In this document: positions 34,525 to 45,651 of the stretch, piece by piece
How positions within the stretch are numbered: position 1 is the stretch's first letter
Layout: each line of letters opens with the position of its first letter
Assembly (NCBI RefSeq): GCF_024213665.1
Contig: NZ_JANAVP010000024.1
Span: forward strand, 26,383-90,382
Direction: 5' to 3'
Length of the DNA: 64,000 nt
From: Streptomyces sp. A3M-1-3
GTDB taxonomy: Bacteria > Actinomycetota > Actinomycetes > Streptomycetales > Streptomycetaceae
Made by a program: the position numbers and the translations under genes
The notes under the pieces: model-generated
What the model was told of the DNA's origin: nothing
The model's database searches: none
What the model saw: only the letters and a program-made list of their open reading frames with translations

Positions 34525-35262
34525 TCAGACCTTCGTCTTGTAGCCCCTGCCCCACTGCAGCCCCCACCCGTAGAGCCGGTCCAGCTCGGCCTGGAAGCCG
34601 TACACGAACTTCACCTCGCGGCGGACGATCAGCTCGCCCTTGACGTTCTCGATGGAGACGACCGCGCAGGAGCGGGCCTGCGGTGCCCGCTCGTCCAGCG
34701 CGATCTCGATGCGCGGCCCGTTGCTCGGGTAGAGCGTCACCACGGCGTGGGTCCGGTCGAAGGCGGGCGTCTGGTCATAGATGTAGACGAACACCAGCAG
34801 CCGCTTGATCTGCTCGGCATGGTCGAGATTGACGAAGATCGTCTCACCGGACGGGGCACCGAACCGGTCGTCGCCGCTGAGCTTGACGTACGGCGGCGCA
34901 TTGAGGCTCCCGAAGAAGTTGCCCAGCGGCTGCACCACGCCCCGGCTGCCGTCCGTCAGCTCGTACAGACAGCCGATGTCGAGGTCGACGTTCACCATCC
35001 CCTGGGTGTGTGCCTGGACCACCTCGGGCTTGAACAGCTTGAACGGGTGACGCAGCAGCTGACCGCTCTGCCGGGACCTGCCGCCTATGTCGGAGGTCCT
35101 CATCTGCCAGGACAGGTTGACGCGCAGATTGCCGCTGACCGCCCCCTGTTTGCTGAGCGAGACCGTCGTGTGCCGCTTGGTCAACTCGATGGCGTTGGAC
35201 GAGGCGCTGCCCGACTCGAACTGCGCGGTCCTCCTCGGAAACAGACCGTCCCAGAAGCCCAT
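34525..35262 (-). CDS. TerA/TerD-superfamily stress protein
   Basis: A 245-aa protein with a beta-rich TerA-like fold: AIELTKRHTTVSLSKQG, VNLSWQM, DLDIGCLYELTDGSRGVVQPLG, DDRFGAPSGETIFVNLDHAEQIKRLLVFVYIYD and ESIENVKGELIVRREVKFVYGFQ-like strands. It converges on the TerD-tail gene (22 bases between stops). The ATG at 35262 follows a G-rich GGGGGGTGGA; a longer frame starts at 35289. Role presumed in the Ter stress complex. Confidence 0.8.
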   Translation of the reverse strand: MGFWDGLFPRRTAQFESGSASSNAIELTKRHTTVSLSKQGAVSGNLRVNLSWQMRTSDIGGRSRQSGQLLRHPFKLFKPEVVQAHTQGMVNVDLDIGCLYELTDGSRGVVQPLGNFFGSLNAPPYVKLSGDDRFGAPSGETIFVNLDHAEQIKRLLVFVYIYDQTPAFDRTHAVVTLYPSNGPRIEIALDERAPQARSCAVVSIENVKGELIVRREVKFVYGFQAELDRLYGWGLQWGRGYKTKV

Positions 35263-35293
35263 TCCACCCCCCAGGTGGCTCGCGAACATGGCC

Positions 35294-35334
35294 GCGGGGC
35301 GGCCTGCGGGCTGGTGCCCGTGTGGCCGCCCCGC
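35294..35334 (-). terminator. Terminator after the TerC-family gene
   Basis: GCGGGGCGGCC/GGCCGCCCCGC, an 11-bp perfect stem, with a further small GGGC/GCCC helix in the loop. Confidence 0.85.
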
Positions 35335-35361
35335 GTAGAGCGTTCCGCAATCCCGTCCCGG

Positions 35362-36504
35362 TCACACCCCGGACGGAACCTGTTCCTTGTCGCTGGAATT
35401 TCCTCCGTCCTCCGCCGCGATCCGCCTGTTGCGGCGGACGGAGGACCAGAAGGACCAGGCGATCAGGAACACACCGATGAGGCCGGTGATGATCTCGCTG
35501 ATCTCGTACTGGATGGTGATGAGCAGGATCACCGCGAGCGCGCCGATCGCGTAGTGCGCGCCGTGCTCCAGGTAGACGTAGTCGTCGAGGGTGCCCTGGC
35601 GGACCAGGTAGACCGTGAGCGACCGGACGTACATGGCGCCGATTCCGAGGCCGAGCGCCATCAGCACGATGTCGTTGGTGATGGCGAACGCGCCGATGAC
35701 GCCGTCGAAGGAGAAGGACGCGTCGAGGACCTCGAGGTAGAGGAACATGAAGAACGCGGCCTTGCCGACGAGTACGACGGCCGAGACCGGCTTGCCTCTC
35801 TTCTTGGCCTCCTCCTCGGCCTCGTGTTCGCGCTCCTCCTCCTCTTCGAGCTTGTTCTCGAAGAAGCCGGAGAGCCCGCCGACGACGAGATAGGTGATGA
35901 GGCCGGCGATGCCGGAGAGCATCACGGTCGCGGACTTGTCGACATGCGCGCCACCGTGCTGGTGGGCCTGGGTCGCGACGGTGATCGCGGCGACGAGCAG
36001 CACGATCAGCGCGATGCAGGCCGACAGCATGTCGATCTTGCCGAGCTTGGCCAGCGGGCGCTCCAGCCAGCCGAGCCACTTGATGTCCCGGTCCTCGAAG
36101 ATGAAGTCGAGGAAGATCATGAGCAGGAACATGCCACCGAAGGCGGCGATCGACGGGTGGGCGTCCGTGACCAGCTGCTGGTACATGTTCTTGTCGTTCA
36201 GCGCCAGGTCGACGGCCTCGATGGGGCCGATCTTGGCGCTGACGGCGACGATGACGACGGGGAAGACCAGTCGCATGCCGAAGACGGCGATGAGAATGCC
36301 GACGGTGAGGAAGATCTTCTGCCAGAAGGCGCTCATCTTCTTCAGGATTCCGGCGTTGACCACCGCGTTGTCGAAGGACAGCGAGATCTCGAGGACGGAC
36401 AGGATCGCCACAATCCCAAATGCGGCCCATCCGCCGTAGAACACCGCTGCGACCAGACCGAGCGCGGTGACCGCGAACGACCAGCCGAAGGTTTTCAGAA
36501 CCAC
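35362..36504 (-). CDS. TerC-like DUF475 integral membrane protein
   Basis: A 380-aa polytopic protein with ~8-9 membrane helices. Two acidic-residue membrane motifs typical of TerC-like transporters are present: LEISLSFDNAVVNAGIL near the N-terminus and LEVLDASFSFDGVIGAFAIT in the second half. A charged loop (LEEEEEREHEAEEEAKK) separates the halves. TerC proteins are thought to export metals such as manganese and to dock TerD proteins at the membrane. It lies 49 bases after a TerD gene on the same strand. Confidence 0.9.
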   Translation of the reverse strand: MVLKTFGWSFAVTALGLVAAVFYGGWAAFGIVAILSVLEISLSFDNAVVNAGILKKMSAFWQKIFLTVGILIAVFGMRLVFPVVIVAVSAKIGPIEAVDLALNDKNMYQQLVTDAHPSIAAFGGMFLLMIFLDFIFEDRDIKWLGWLERPLAKLGKIDMLSACIALIVLLVAAITVATQAHQHGGAHVDKSATVMLSGIAGLITYLVVGGLSGFFENKLEEEEEREHEAEEEAKKRGKPVSAVVLVGKAAFFMFLYLEVLDASFSFDGVIGAFAITNDIVLMALGLGIGAMYVRSLTVYLVRQGTLDDYVYLEHGAHYAIGALAVILLITIQYEISEIITGLIGVFLIAWSFWSSVRRNRRIAAEDGGNSSDKEQVPSGV

Positions 36505-36553
36505 TGGCTACCCAATCATGTGTGTACGGGTCTCCCCCGCGCCGTGCGCGGCT

Positions 36554-37129
36554 TTACGAAACGTTGACCCCGAAGTCTAGAGCGATGCCCCTGAGCCCCG
36601 ACGCGTACCCCTGTCCTACTGCCCGGAACTTCCACTCGCCGCCGTAGCGGTAGACCTCGCCGAAGATCATCGCCGTCTCGCTGGAAGCGTCCTCCGAGAG
36701 GTCGTAGCGGGCCAGTTCCTGGCCGTCCGCCTGGTTCACCACACGGATGAACGCGTTGGTGACCTGACCGAACGTCTGACCTCGGTTGTCGGCCTCGTGG
36801 ATGGAGACCGGGAAGACGATCTTGTCGACGTTGGCCGGCACCTTGGAGAGGTCCAGCAGGATCGACTCGTCGTCGCCCTCGCCCTCCCCCGTGAGGTTGT
36901 CACCGGTGTGCTCGACCGAGCCGTCCGGGCTCTTGAGGTTGTTGTAGAAGACGAAGTACTCGTCGCCCAGTACGCGTCCGGCGTTGCACAGCAGCGCGCT
37001 GGCATCGAGGTCGAAGTCGGCCCCGGTGGTCGAGCGCGCGTCCCAGCCGAGCCCGATCATCACCTGGGTGAGGTTCGGTGCGGCCTTGGAGAGGGAGACA
37101 TTGCCTCCCTTGGCGAGCGTGACGCCCAT
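36554..37129 (-). CDS. TerD family protein (copy nearest the TerC-like gene)
   Basis: A 191-aa canonical TerD: MGVTLAKGGNVSLSKAAPNL, GLGWDARSTTGADFDLDASALL (calcium-binding acidic residues), FVFYNNLKSPDGSVEHTGDN, and GEVYRYGGEWKFRAVGQGYASGL. It is strongly similar along its length to the 191-aa TerD gene just upstream, a tandem duplication. The ATG follows GGGGAGGA at 8 bases. It probably shares a transcript with the TerC-like gene. Confidence 0.95.
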   Translation of the reverse strand: MGVTLAKGGNVSLSKAAPNLTQVMIGLGWDARSTTGADFDLDASALLCNAGRVLGDEYFVFYNNLKSPDGSVEHTGDNLTGEGEGDDESILLDLSKVPANVDKIVFPVSIHEADNRGQTFGQVTNAFIRVVNQADGQELARYDLSEDASSETAMIFGEVYRYGGEWKFRAVGQGYASGLRGIALDFGVNVS

Positions 37130-37170
37130 GATCTATGTCCTCCCCAGCTGACGGTGTGGATGAACAGGCA

Positions 37171-37205
37171 CGTCCGGCGCCGCACTCGGAGTGCGGCGCC
37201 GGACG
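37171..37205 (-). terminator. Terminator between the two TerD genes
   Basis: A perfect 16-bp stem (37171-37186 with 37190-37205) and 3-base loop, so the upstream TerD is probably transcribed alone or only partly reads through. Confidence 0.85.
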
Positions 37206-37218
37206 GAGTGCGGCCTGC

Positions 37219-37794
37219 TCAGACGTTGACGCCGAAGTCCTGCGCGATGCCGCGCAGGCCCGAGGCGTAGCCCTGGCCGATGGCGCGGAACTTCCACTCC
37301 GCCCCGTTGCGGTAGAGCTCGCCGAAGACCATCGCGGTCTCCGTCGAGGCGTCCTCGCTCAGGTCGTAACGGGCCAGCTCGTTGTTGTCCGCCGAGTTCA
37401 CGACGCGGATGTACGCGTTGCGCACCTGGCCGAAGCTCTGCTGGCGGCTCTCGGCCTCGTAGATCGAGACCGGGAAGACGATCTTGGCAACGTCGGCAGG
37501 TACGCCGGCGAGGTTCACCTTGATGACCTCGTCGTCGCCCTCGCCCTCACCGGTGAGGTTGTCACCGGTGTGCTCGACCGAGCCGTCCGGGCTCTTCAGG
37601 TTGTTGAAGAAGACGAAGTTCGAGTCGTTGGCGACCTTGCCCGCGTCGTTCGTCAGTATGGCGCTGGCATCGAGGTCGAAGTCCCCGCCGGTGGTGGTAC
37701 GAGCGTCCCAGCCCAGACCGACGATGACCGCCGTCAGGTTGGGGGCGGCCTTGGTCAGCGAGACGTTGCCGCCCTTGCTGAGGCTGACTCCCAC
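37219..37794 (-). CDS. TerD family protein (upstream copy)
   Basis: A 191-aa TerD paralogue: MGVSLSKGGNVSLTKAAPNL, GLGWDARTTTGGDFDLDASAIL, FVFFNNLKSPDGSVEHTGDN. It differs from its neighbour at scattered positions but keeps the calcium-binding Asp cluster. The GTG start has GGAGG a few bases upstream. It is probably a cytoplasmic calcium-binding stress protein; knockouts of terD genes in S. coelicolor have been linked to development. Confidence 0.95.
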   Translation of the reverse strand: MGVSLSKGGNVSLTKAAPNLTAVIVGLGWDARTTTGGDFDLDASAILTNDAGKVANDSNFVFFNNLKSPDGSVEHTGDNLTGEGEGDDEVIKVNLAGVPADVAKIVFPVSIYEAESRQQSFGQVRNAYIRVVNSADNNELARYDLSEDASTETAMVFGELYRNGAEWKFRAIGQGYASGLRGIAQDFGVNV

Positions 37795-37920
37795 GAGTCC
37801 TCCATTGGTTTGAGGGGATGGGCCCCGTCGTGCGTTGGTAATCGGATCAACGTGCCGATCCTAGTGACCGGTTCCCGGCCTAAACACCCTCTTCACGCAG
37901 GTTCAGAGGGTGGGGAGGGT

Positions 37921-38385
37921 TCAGGGGGCGAGGGTGTCGAGCGCCTTGACGTACGCGTTCAGGTCGCGGGCGTCAGGCAGCCCGTTGACGACGGTCCAGC
38001 GCACCACGCCGTCCTTGTCGATGATGAAGGTGCCGCGCACCGCGCAGCCCTTCTCCTCGTCGAAGACCCCGTACGCGCGCGAGGCCTCGCCGTGCGGCCA
38101 GAAGTCGGACAGCAGCGGGTAGTCCAGCCCCTCCTGGTCGGCGAAGACGCGCAGCGTGTGGATCGAGTCGTTGGAGACGGCGAGCAGCTGTACGTCGTCG
38201 TTGACGAACTTCGGCAGCTCGTCGCGCAGGGCGCACAGTTCGCCCGTGCACACGCCGGTGAAGGCGAACGGATAGAAGAGCAGCACCACGTTCTTCTCAC
38301 CCTTGAAGTCCGAGAGCCGCACGGTCGCGCCGTGGTTGTCCCTGAGCTCGAAGTCCGGGGCCTTGGTGCCGACCTCGATCGCCAT
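37921..38385 (-). CDS. Peroxiredoxin (AhpE/BCP-like)
   Basis: A 154-aa thiol peroxidase. The peroxidatic Cys46 lies in AFTGVCTGELCALRDEL, with Cys51 five residues on as a possible resolving Cys, and Thr/Arg around it fit the active site. TFIIDKDGVVRWTV closes the thioredoxin fold. It should detoxify hydrogen or organic peroxides in the cytoplasm. The ATG follows AAGGGA at 9 bases. Confidence 0.93.
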   Translation of the reverse strand: MAIEVGTKAPDFELRDNHGATVRLSDFKGEKNVVLLFYPFAFTGVCTGELCALRDELPKFVNDDVQLLAVSNDSIHTLRVFADQEGLDYPLLSDFWPHGEASRAYGVFDEEKGCAVRGTFIIDKDGVVRWTVVNGLPDARDLNAYVKALDTLAP

Positions 38386-38446
38386 GAGTCGCGTATCCCT
38401 TCAATGGGCCGTTCGGGGTGCCCAGCCTACGCATCGACGCCACGCA

Positions 38447-38482
38447 CAGGGCCCCCGCCGACGGATGTCGGCGGGGGCCCTG
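38447..38482 (-). terminator. Terminator after the DUF3052 gene
   Basis: A perfect 16-bp stem (38447-38462 with 38467-38482), GGAT loop. Confidence 0.88.
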
Positions 38483-38506
38483 ATCGCTCACGGCAGAGCC
38501 TGCGGC

Positions 38507-38947
38507 TCAGCGCTTGCCGGACTTGGCTGCCTTGGGGGTCACCAGACGGCTGCCGGTCCAGTCCTTGCCGGCGTTGACGCTCTTGGTCTGGGACAGGCCC
38601 GCGGTCTGTGCGGCCTCGTTGATGTCGCTCGGTTCGACGTACCCGTCGCGGCCGGTCTTGGGGGTGAGCAGCCAGACCGGCCCACCCTCTTCGATCAGCT
38701 GGGTGGCATCGACCAGCGCGTCCGTCAGGTCACCGTCGTCCTCTCGGAACCACAGCACCACTGCATCGGCCACATCGTCGTACTCCTCGTCGACGAGCTC
38801 GGTGCCAATGAGTTCCTCGATGGCCTCGCGGAGCTCCTGATCGACATCGTCGTCGTAGCCGATCTCCTGGACCACCTGCTCGGGCTGGAAACCCAGCCTC
38901 GCGGCAGGGTTGGTCCGCTCCTCCGCGTGGTCCGCGGTCGCGCTCAC
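38507..38947 (-). CDS. DUF3052 family protein
   Basis: A 146-aa acidic protein: ARLGFQPEQVVQEIGYDDDVDQELREAIEELIG, DEEYDDVADAVVLWFREDDGDLTDALVDA and a Lys-rich end. This is the actinobacterial DUF3052, conserved near aceE; function unknown. The GTG at 38947 has AGGAGG 6 bases upstream, a strong reason to prefer it to the ATG at 38965. Confidence 0.88.
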   Translation of the reverse strand: MSATADHAEERTNPAARLGFQPEQVVQEIGYDDDVDQELREAIEELIGTELVDEEYDDVADAVVLWFREDDGDLTDALVDATQLIEEGGPVWLLTPKTGRDGYVEPSDINEAAQTAGLSQTKSVNAGKDWTGSRLVTPKAAKSGKR

Positions 38948-39374
38948 GGCTTGCCTCCTGATCATGTTTTGGGGATTGCCTTCAGCCACGCGCGTACGCG
39001 CAGCATTGGGCGTAGTCCACACGGGCGCGGCGGATCGCGCAAGTACCCGGCCGTCGAGACCGTCGAAACGGTGACGTTTACGGCCGTGTCGCCGCAACTC
39101 CAGGCACAGCCAGGGCGCCCTCTGGTGATCCACACCACACCGTTTGGGCGCCTTTGCAACCTTCTGCCGCATCCGTACGCCGTTCGGGGCCGAACGGCTT
39201 TACGAACCACATGAACGTCTTGGGCGTAAGGTTGCGATTTGGCCAAGACCGGCCCCTGGTTACCTCTCGGTAGAGATGACGTTTCCGTCCCCGCGGTACA
39301 CGATGGGAGGCGGCGCGACACCAGCAATAGCCCGGCAGAACACCCCGTAGATCAACCGACAGCGAAGGAACAGC
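38948..39374. promoter_or_regulatory. Divergent control region between DUF3052 and aceE
   Basis: 427 bases with no supported gene. It contains nested inverted repeats: an outer GCAACCTT/AAGGTTGC (39156-39163, 39228-39235) and an inner perfect GCCGTTCGG/CCGAACGGC (39179-39187, 39190-39198). These are not followed by a gene end, so an operator or leader structure for aceE is more likely than a terminator. Confidence 0.55.
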
Positions 39375-42107
<2,733 letters not shown>

Positions 42108-42123
42108 CGCAGGAAGGCTGATG

Positions 42124-42161
42124 CGAGGGGCGGCGGGACCCACGGGTCCCGCCGCCCCTCG
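42124..42161 (+). terminator. Terminator after aceE
   Basis: A perfect 17-bp stem (42124-42140 with 42145-42161) and CACG loop, 16 bases past the stop. Confidence 0.9.
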
Positions 42162-42171
42162 GCGCTTTACG

Positions 42172-42954
42172 ATGCCGGACATGAAGCAGCAACCAGCACA
42201 GATGCGGTGGGAACGGCGCACACAGACGCCGTTGCTGGCGCTCGCGGTGGCGTTCGGCATCGCCTACGCCGTGCCGATCGTGGCACCCGACGCCAACTCC
42301 GCGGTGCGCACCGCCTGTACGGTCACCGAGTGGGTGGTGTGGGGCGCGTTCGCGGCCGACTATCTGGTACGGCTGGTGCTCACGCCCAACCGGTGGTTCT
42401 TCGTACGCAGCCACTGGCTGGACCTGCTCGCGGTGCTGCTCCCGCTCCTCCAGCCGCTGCGGCTGCTGCGTGTCGTCGCCACACTGATGCTGGTCGGGCG
42501 GCGGGCCAGGATGGCTCCGCAGATACAGCTGACGACGTATGTCGCCGGCTCGGTGGTGGGTCTGCTGATGTTCGGCTCCCTGGCGGTGCTCAGCGTCGAA
42601 CGGGACGCGCCGGGCGGCAACATCAAGAACCTGGGCGACGCGGTGTGGTGGTCCTTCACGACGATGACGACGGTCGGGTACGGGGATCACGCGCCGACCA
42701 CCGGGCTCGGCCGGGTGCTCGCCGTCGGGCTGATGCTCTCGGGCATCGCCCTGCTCGGTGTGGTCACCGCCAACATCGCCGCCTGGTTCATCGCCCGCTT
42801 CGAGCGGGACGACGTGGAGGAGCGCCGGCAGACCGCCGCGATCGCCGCGTTGACCGAGGAGGTCAAGGCGCTGCGCGCGGAGGTCGGCCGGCTCACCGGG
42901 GCCGCACAGCTGCCCGTACAGGCAGCCGCGGCCCCGGATCGGCCGCCGGTGTAG
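42172..42954 (+). CDS. Voltage-gated-type potassium channel
   Basis: A ~260-aa membrane protein with several helices and a pore loop carrying the selectivity filter TTVGYGDH, preceded by AVWWSFTTMT. An Arg-rich segment (LQPLRLLRVVATLMLVGRRARM) resembles an S4 voltage sensor. A C-terminal coiled-coil (IAALTEEVKALRAEVGRL) could tetramerise it. The start is at 42172 or 42181 (MKQQPAQMRW); upstream sequence is the aceE terminator. Confidence 0.9.
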   Translation: MPDMKQQPAQMRWERRTQTPLLALAVAFGIAYAVPIVAPDANSAVRTACTVTEWVVWGAFAADYLVRLVLTPNRWFFVRSHWLDLLAVLLPLLQPLRLLRVVATLMLVGRRARMAPQIQLTTYVAGSVVGLLMFGSLAVLSVERDAPGGNIKNLGDAVWWSFTTMTTVGYGDHAPTTGLGRVLAVGLMLSGIALLGVVTANIAAWFIARFERDDVEERRQTAAIAALTEEVKALRAEVGRLTGAAQLPVQAAAAPDRPPV

Positions 42955-43004
42955 CCGGAGAGGATCTGCCGGACAGGATCCACAAGAAGCCCGTCGGGCA
43001 GGAC

Positions 43005-43352
43005 CTAGAAGAAGGCGGTCGGGGCGGACGCCCCGGCCGGCCAGCCGATCGCCAGTACGGTGTCGATCGCTCCCAGCACGACGGCGACCAGCGCCGGTAC
43101 CGGCTGTGCGCCGTTCCAGCGGCGGCCCATGCCGAGCCATCCGCACACGATCGCCAACGGGCCGAGGATGATCCCCAGCACGAAGAATCCGGCGATCGCA
43201 CAGATCAGCCCGACGATGCCCGGCGTCGCGCGGTCCGGCCCGCTCCTTGACCACATGCGGCCTCGCGAGCGAGGGTTCTTGCGCGTACGCGTGGTGTGTC
43301 CAAAGCCCGCCATCATCACTCCCTGGGGTTGTCGATATGTGGGCTCGGACAT
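43005..43352 (-). CDS. Small DUF4190-like membrane protein
   Basis: 115 aa with a basic N-terminal half and two membrane helices (ATPGIVGLICAIAGFFVLGIILGPLAIVCGWLG and PALVAVVLGAIDTVLAIGW, described by parts), typical of DUF4190. ATG at 43352 follows GGGGGT; an alternative ATG at 43313 follows GGGAG. Function unknown. Confidence 0.7.
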   Translation of the reverse strand: MSEPTYRQPQGVMMAGFGHTTRTRKNPRSRGRMWSRSGPDRATPGIVGLICAIAGFFVLGIILGPLAIVCGWLGMGRRWNGAQPVPALVAVVLGAIDTVLAIGWPAGASAPTAFF

Positions 43353-43365
43353 CGCGTACCCCCGT

Positions 43366-43749
43366 TCAGCTCTCCCAGACCTTGAACGCCCTTACCTGAT
43401 AGGGCGACTGGGGCAGCCAGGTGCCGCCCCCCGGGTACGTCTCGAACTCGCCCGTCTCCGCGCACTCGGCGGACTGGTAGGTGGTGACGGGCCGTCCGGT
43501 GCGGTTCGCGAGTGCCTGTGCGGTGGTTCCCGCCGGGAGGGCCACACAGCTCTCGATGTCGATGCCGGTCAGTTCATACGTCTGCCGGGCGCCCTTGAAG
43601 TCGGGTTTCGCCCAGACGCAGAGCTGGCCCGCCCCGCATGCTCCGAGCCGGGGCGGCGAGGCGGCGGCGTGGGCGCCATGGGCCGCAGCCTGCGGCAGCA
43701 GGGCGGCAGCGGCCAGAACAAATGCGGCAGCGGTGACGGTCTTGCGCAT
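43366..43749 (-). CDS. Secreted peptidase-inhibitor I36-like protein
   Basis: A 127-aa exported protein with a signal peptide (MRKTVTAAAFVLAAAALLPQAAAHG, read in parts). The mature part has ACGAGQLCVWAKPDFKGARQTYEL, the 'LC.w...ndFkG' motif of peptidase inhibitor family I36 / beta-gamma-crystallin-like proteins, and four cysteines. The ATG at 43749 has GGGGG at 10 bases. It may be a subtilisin/metalloprotease inhibitor (SMPI-like). Confidence 0.82.
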   Translation of the reverse strand: MRKTVTAAAFVLAAAALLPQAAAHGAHAAASPPRLGACGAGQLCVWAKPDFKGARQTYELTGIDIESCVALPAGTTAQALANRTGRPVTTYQSAECAETGEFETYPGGGTWLPQSPYQVRAFKVWES

Positions 43750-43847
43750 ACGGATCAACCCCCGTGGTCGTGCGGATCAGTTGTCTGCACCCTGACCTGC
43801 GCGGGAGCCTCGGGGAAAGACCCGCCGGCCGGTTCCACCCGGATAGG

Positions 43848-43883
43848 CGACAGCCCCGCCGGAACCGCCCGGCGGGGCTGTCG
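43848..43883 (-). terminator. Terminator after the MFS gene
   Basis: A perfect 15-bp stem (43848-43862 with 43869-43883), 6-base loop. Confidence 0.88.
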
Positions 43884-43928
43884 TACGTACGCGGTTGACG
43901 CCGGACGCGGCGTCAGATGTGGGCGCCG

Positions 43929-45536
43929 TCAGACGTGCGCGGCGCCCGCACCGGCCTCGGCGTTCGTACCGCGCTTGGTGAACAGTGCGACGACCGCCGC
44001 GATCACCGCGACCACGCCGGCCACTGTGAAGGCCAGCCCCATACCGGACATGAACGTGTCGTGGATGACTGTGCCGATCCGGTCCGTCAGGTCCGGGGTC
44101 ATGCCGGGGGCCTTGGCGAGCTCGGCCGGCACGATGCCGAACTCGGCGGCCTGCTCCAGCCTCGGGTCGGCCGGGCCGGGGATGCCGGCCGCCTGCCAGT
44201 TGCCGGCGAAGTCGGCACTGACCTTGGCCGACATCACGGCGCCCAGCACGGCCGTACCGAGCGCGCCGCCGACCTGCATGGCGGCCTGCTGGAGACCGCC
44301 CGCGACACCGGACAGCTCCAGCGGGGCGTTGCCGACGATGACCTCGGTGGCGCCGACCATGACCGGCGCGAGGCCGAGGCCGAGCAGCGCGAACCAGAGG
44401 GACATCGCCAGTGTGCCGGTGTCCGTCGAAAGGGTGACCATGCCGAACATGGCGACTGCCGTGCAGACCATGCCGCCGACCAGCGGGATGCGCGGGCCGA
44501 ACTTCGTGATCAGCGCGCCGGCGAGCGGCGAGGAGACGATCATCATGGCGGTCAGCGGCAGCAGGTGCCATCCGCTGTCGACCGGGCTGAGGCCCTTGAC
44601 GCCCTGCAGGTAGAAGGTCACGAAGAACAGGCCGCCCATGAAGGCGAAGGCCATCAGGACCATCAGCACGACACCGGCCGACAGCGGCACGGACCGGAAC
44701 ATGCCCAGCGGGATGAGCGGTTCCGCCACCTTGGTCTCCCAGAAGGCGAAGAGGGCGAAGAGCAGGACCGCGCCGCCCAGGAAGCCCCAGGTGTTGGCGC
44801 TGCCCCAGCCCCACGACTCACCGGCCTTGATGATTCCCCAGATGAGGGACGCCATGGCGGCGGAGAGCAGCACGATGCCCAGGAGGTCGAAGGACCGCGG
44901 CGCCTTCTCGGCGCGGTGGTCCCGGAGGATCACCAGGCCGAGGACGAGCGCGATCACACCGACCGGCACGTTGATGAAGAACACCGACTGCCAGCTGACG
45001 TGTTCGACGAGGAGGCCGCCGACGATCGGGCCGCCCGCGGTCGAGGCGCCGATGACCATGCCCCAGATGCCGATGGCCATGTTCAGCTTCTCGGCGGGGA
45101 AGGTGGCACGCAGCAGGCCGAGCGCGGCCGGCATCAGCAGTGCGCCGAAGAGACCCTGAAGGACGCGGAAGGCGATCACCAGGGAGATCGAGTCGGACAT
45201 GCCGATGGCGCCGGAGGCGAGGGCGAACCCCGCGATGCCGATCAGGAACGTCTGGCGGTGGCCGAAGCGGTCGCCGAGCTTTCCGGCCGTGATCAGGGCG
45301 ACGGCGAGCGCGAGCAGGTAGCCGTTGGTGATCCACTGGACGTCGGCGAGCGACGCGCCCAGGTCTTTCTGGATGGCCGGGTTGGCGATGGCCACGATCG
45401 TGCCGTCGAGCGCGACCATCATCACGCCGATCGCGACGGAGAACAGCGTCAGCCAGGGGTGGCCGCGCAGCCCCTTGGCCGGCCCGGTGACGGGAGGTTC
45501 CGGCGCCGCGTCGGCGACGGTGATCTGACTAGTCAT
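43929..45536 (-). CDS. MFS efflux transporter, DHA2 (EmrB/QacA) family
   Basis: A 535-aa 14-helix drug/proton antiporter. Motif A is KLGDRFGHRQTFL, motif C lies in GPIVGGLLV, and the early VALDGTIVAIANPAI is the DHA2 motif D1. It is divergent from a TetR regulator, the usual arrangement for drug-inducible efflux. The transported compound cannot be predicted. Confidence 0.93.
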   Translation of the reverse strand: MTSQITVADAAPEPPVTGPAKGLRGHPWLTLFSVAIGVMMVALDGTIVAIANPAIQKDLGASLADVQWITNGYLLALAVALITAGKLGDRFGHRQTFLIGIAGFALASGAIGMSDSISLVIAFRVLQGLFGALLMPAALGLLRATFPAEKLNMAIGIWGMVIGASTAGGPIVGGLLVEHVSWQSVFFINVPVGVIALVLGLVILRDHRAEKAPRSFDLLGIVLLSAAMASLIWGIIKAGESWGWGSANTWGFLGGAVLLFALFAFWETKVAEPLIPLGMFRSVPLSAGVVLMVLMAFAFMGGLFFVTFYLQGVKGLSPVDSGWHLLPLTAMMIVSSPLAGALITKFGPRIPLVGGMVCTAVAMFGMVTLSTDTGTLAMSLWFALLGLGLAPVMVGATEVIVGNAPLELSGVAGGLQQAAMQVGGALGTAVLGAVMSAKVSADFAGNWQAAGIPGPADPRLEQAAEFGIVPAELAKAPGMTPDLTDRIGTVIHDTFMSGMGLAFTVAGVVAVIAAVVALFTKRGTNAEAGAGAAHV

Positions 45537-45542
45537 ACTCCG

Positions 45543-45595
45543 AGACTAGTGTCAGCGACTGACAATTGACAAATTGGTTCATGAGTCGGTAACTG
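45543..45595. promoter_or_regulatory. Divergent promoters and TetR operator between MFS and tetR genes
   Basis: Leftward TTGTCA (45572-45567), 18-base spacer, TAGTCT (45548-45543) for the MFS gene. The spacer contains the palindrome TGTCAG-CGA-CTGACA (45550-45564). Rightward TTGACA (45566-45571) with TAACTG (45590-45595) for tetR overlaps CAATT-GACA-AATTG. One bound regulator could block both. Confidence 0.65.
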
Positions 45596-45651
45596 TCACG
45601 TTGCTCACAGGTATCGTGAGCGAGCCAATGTGGCGAGAAGAGGACCATGCG

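Noticed and set aside
38948..39172. N-terminal extension of the DUF3052 protein
   Set aside because: Basic, unconserved residues, while GTG at 38947 has an excellent AGGAGG.
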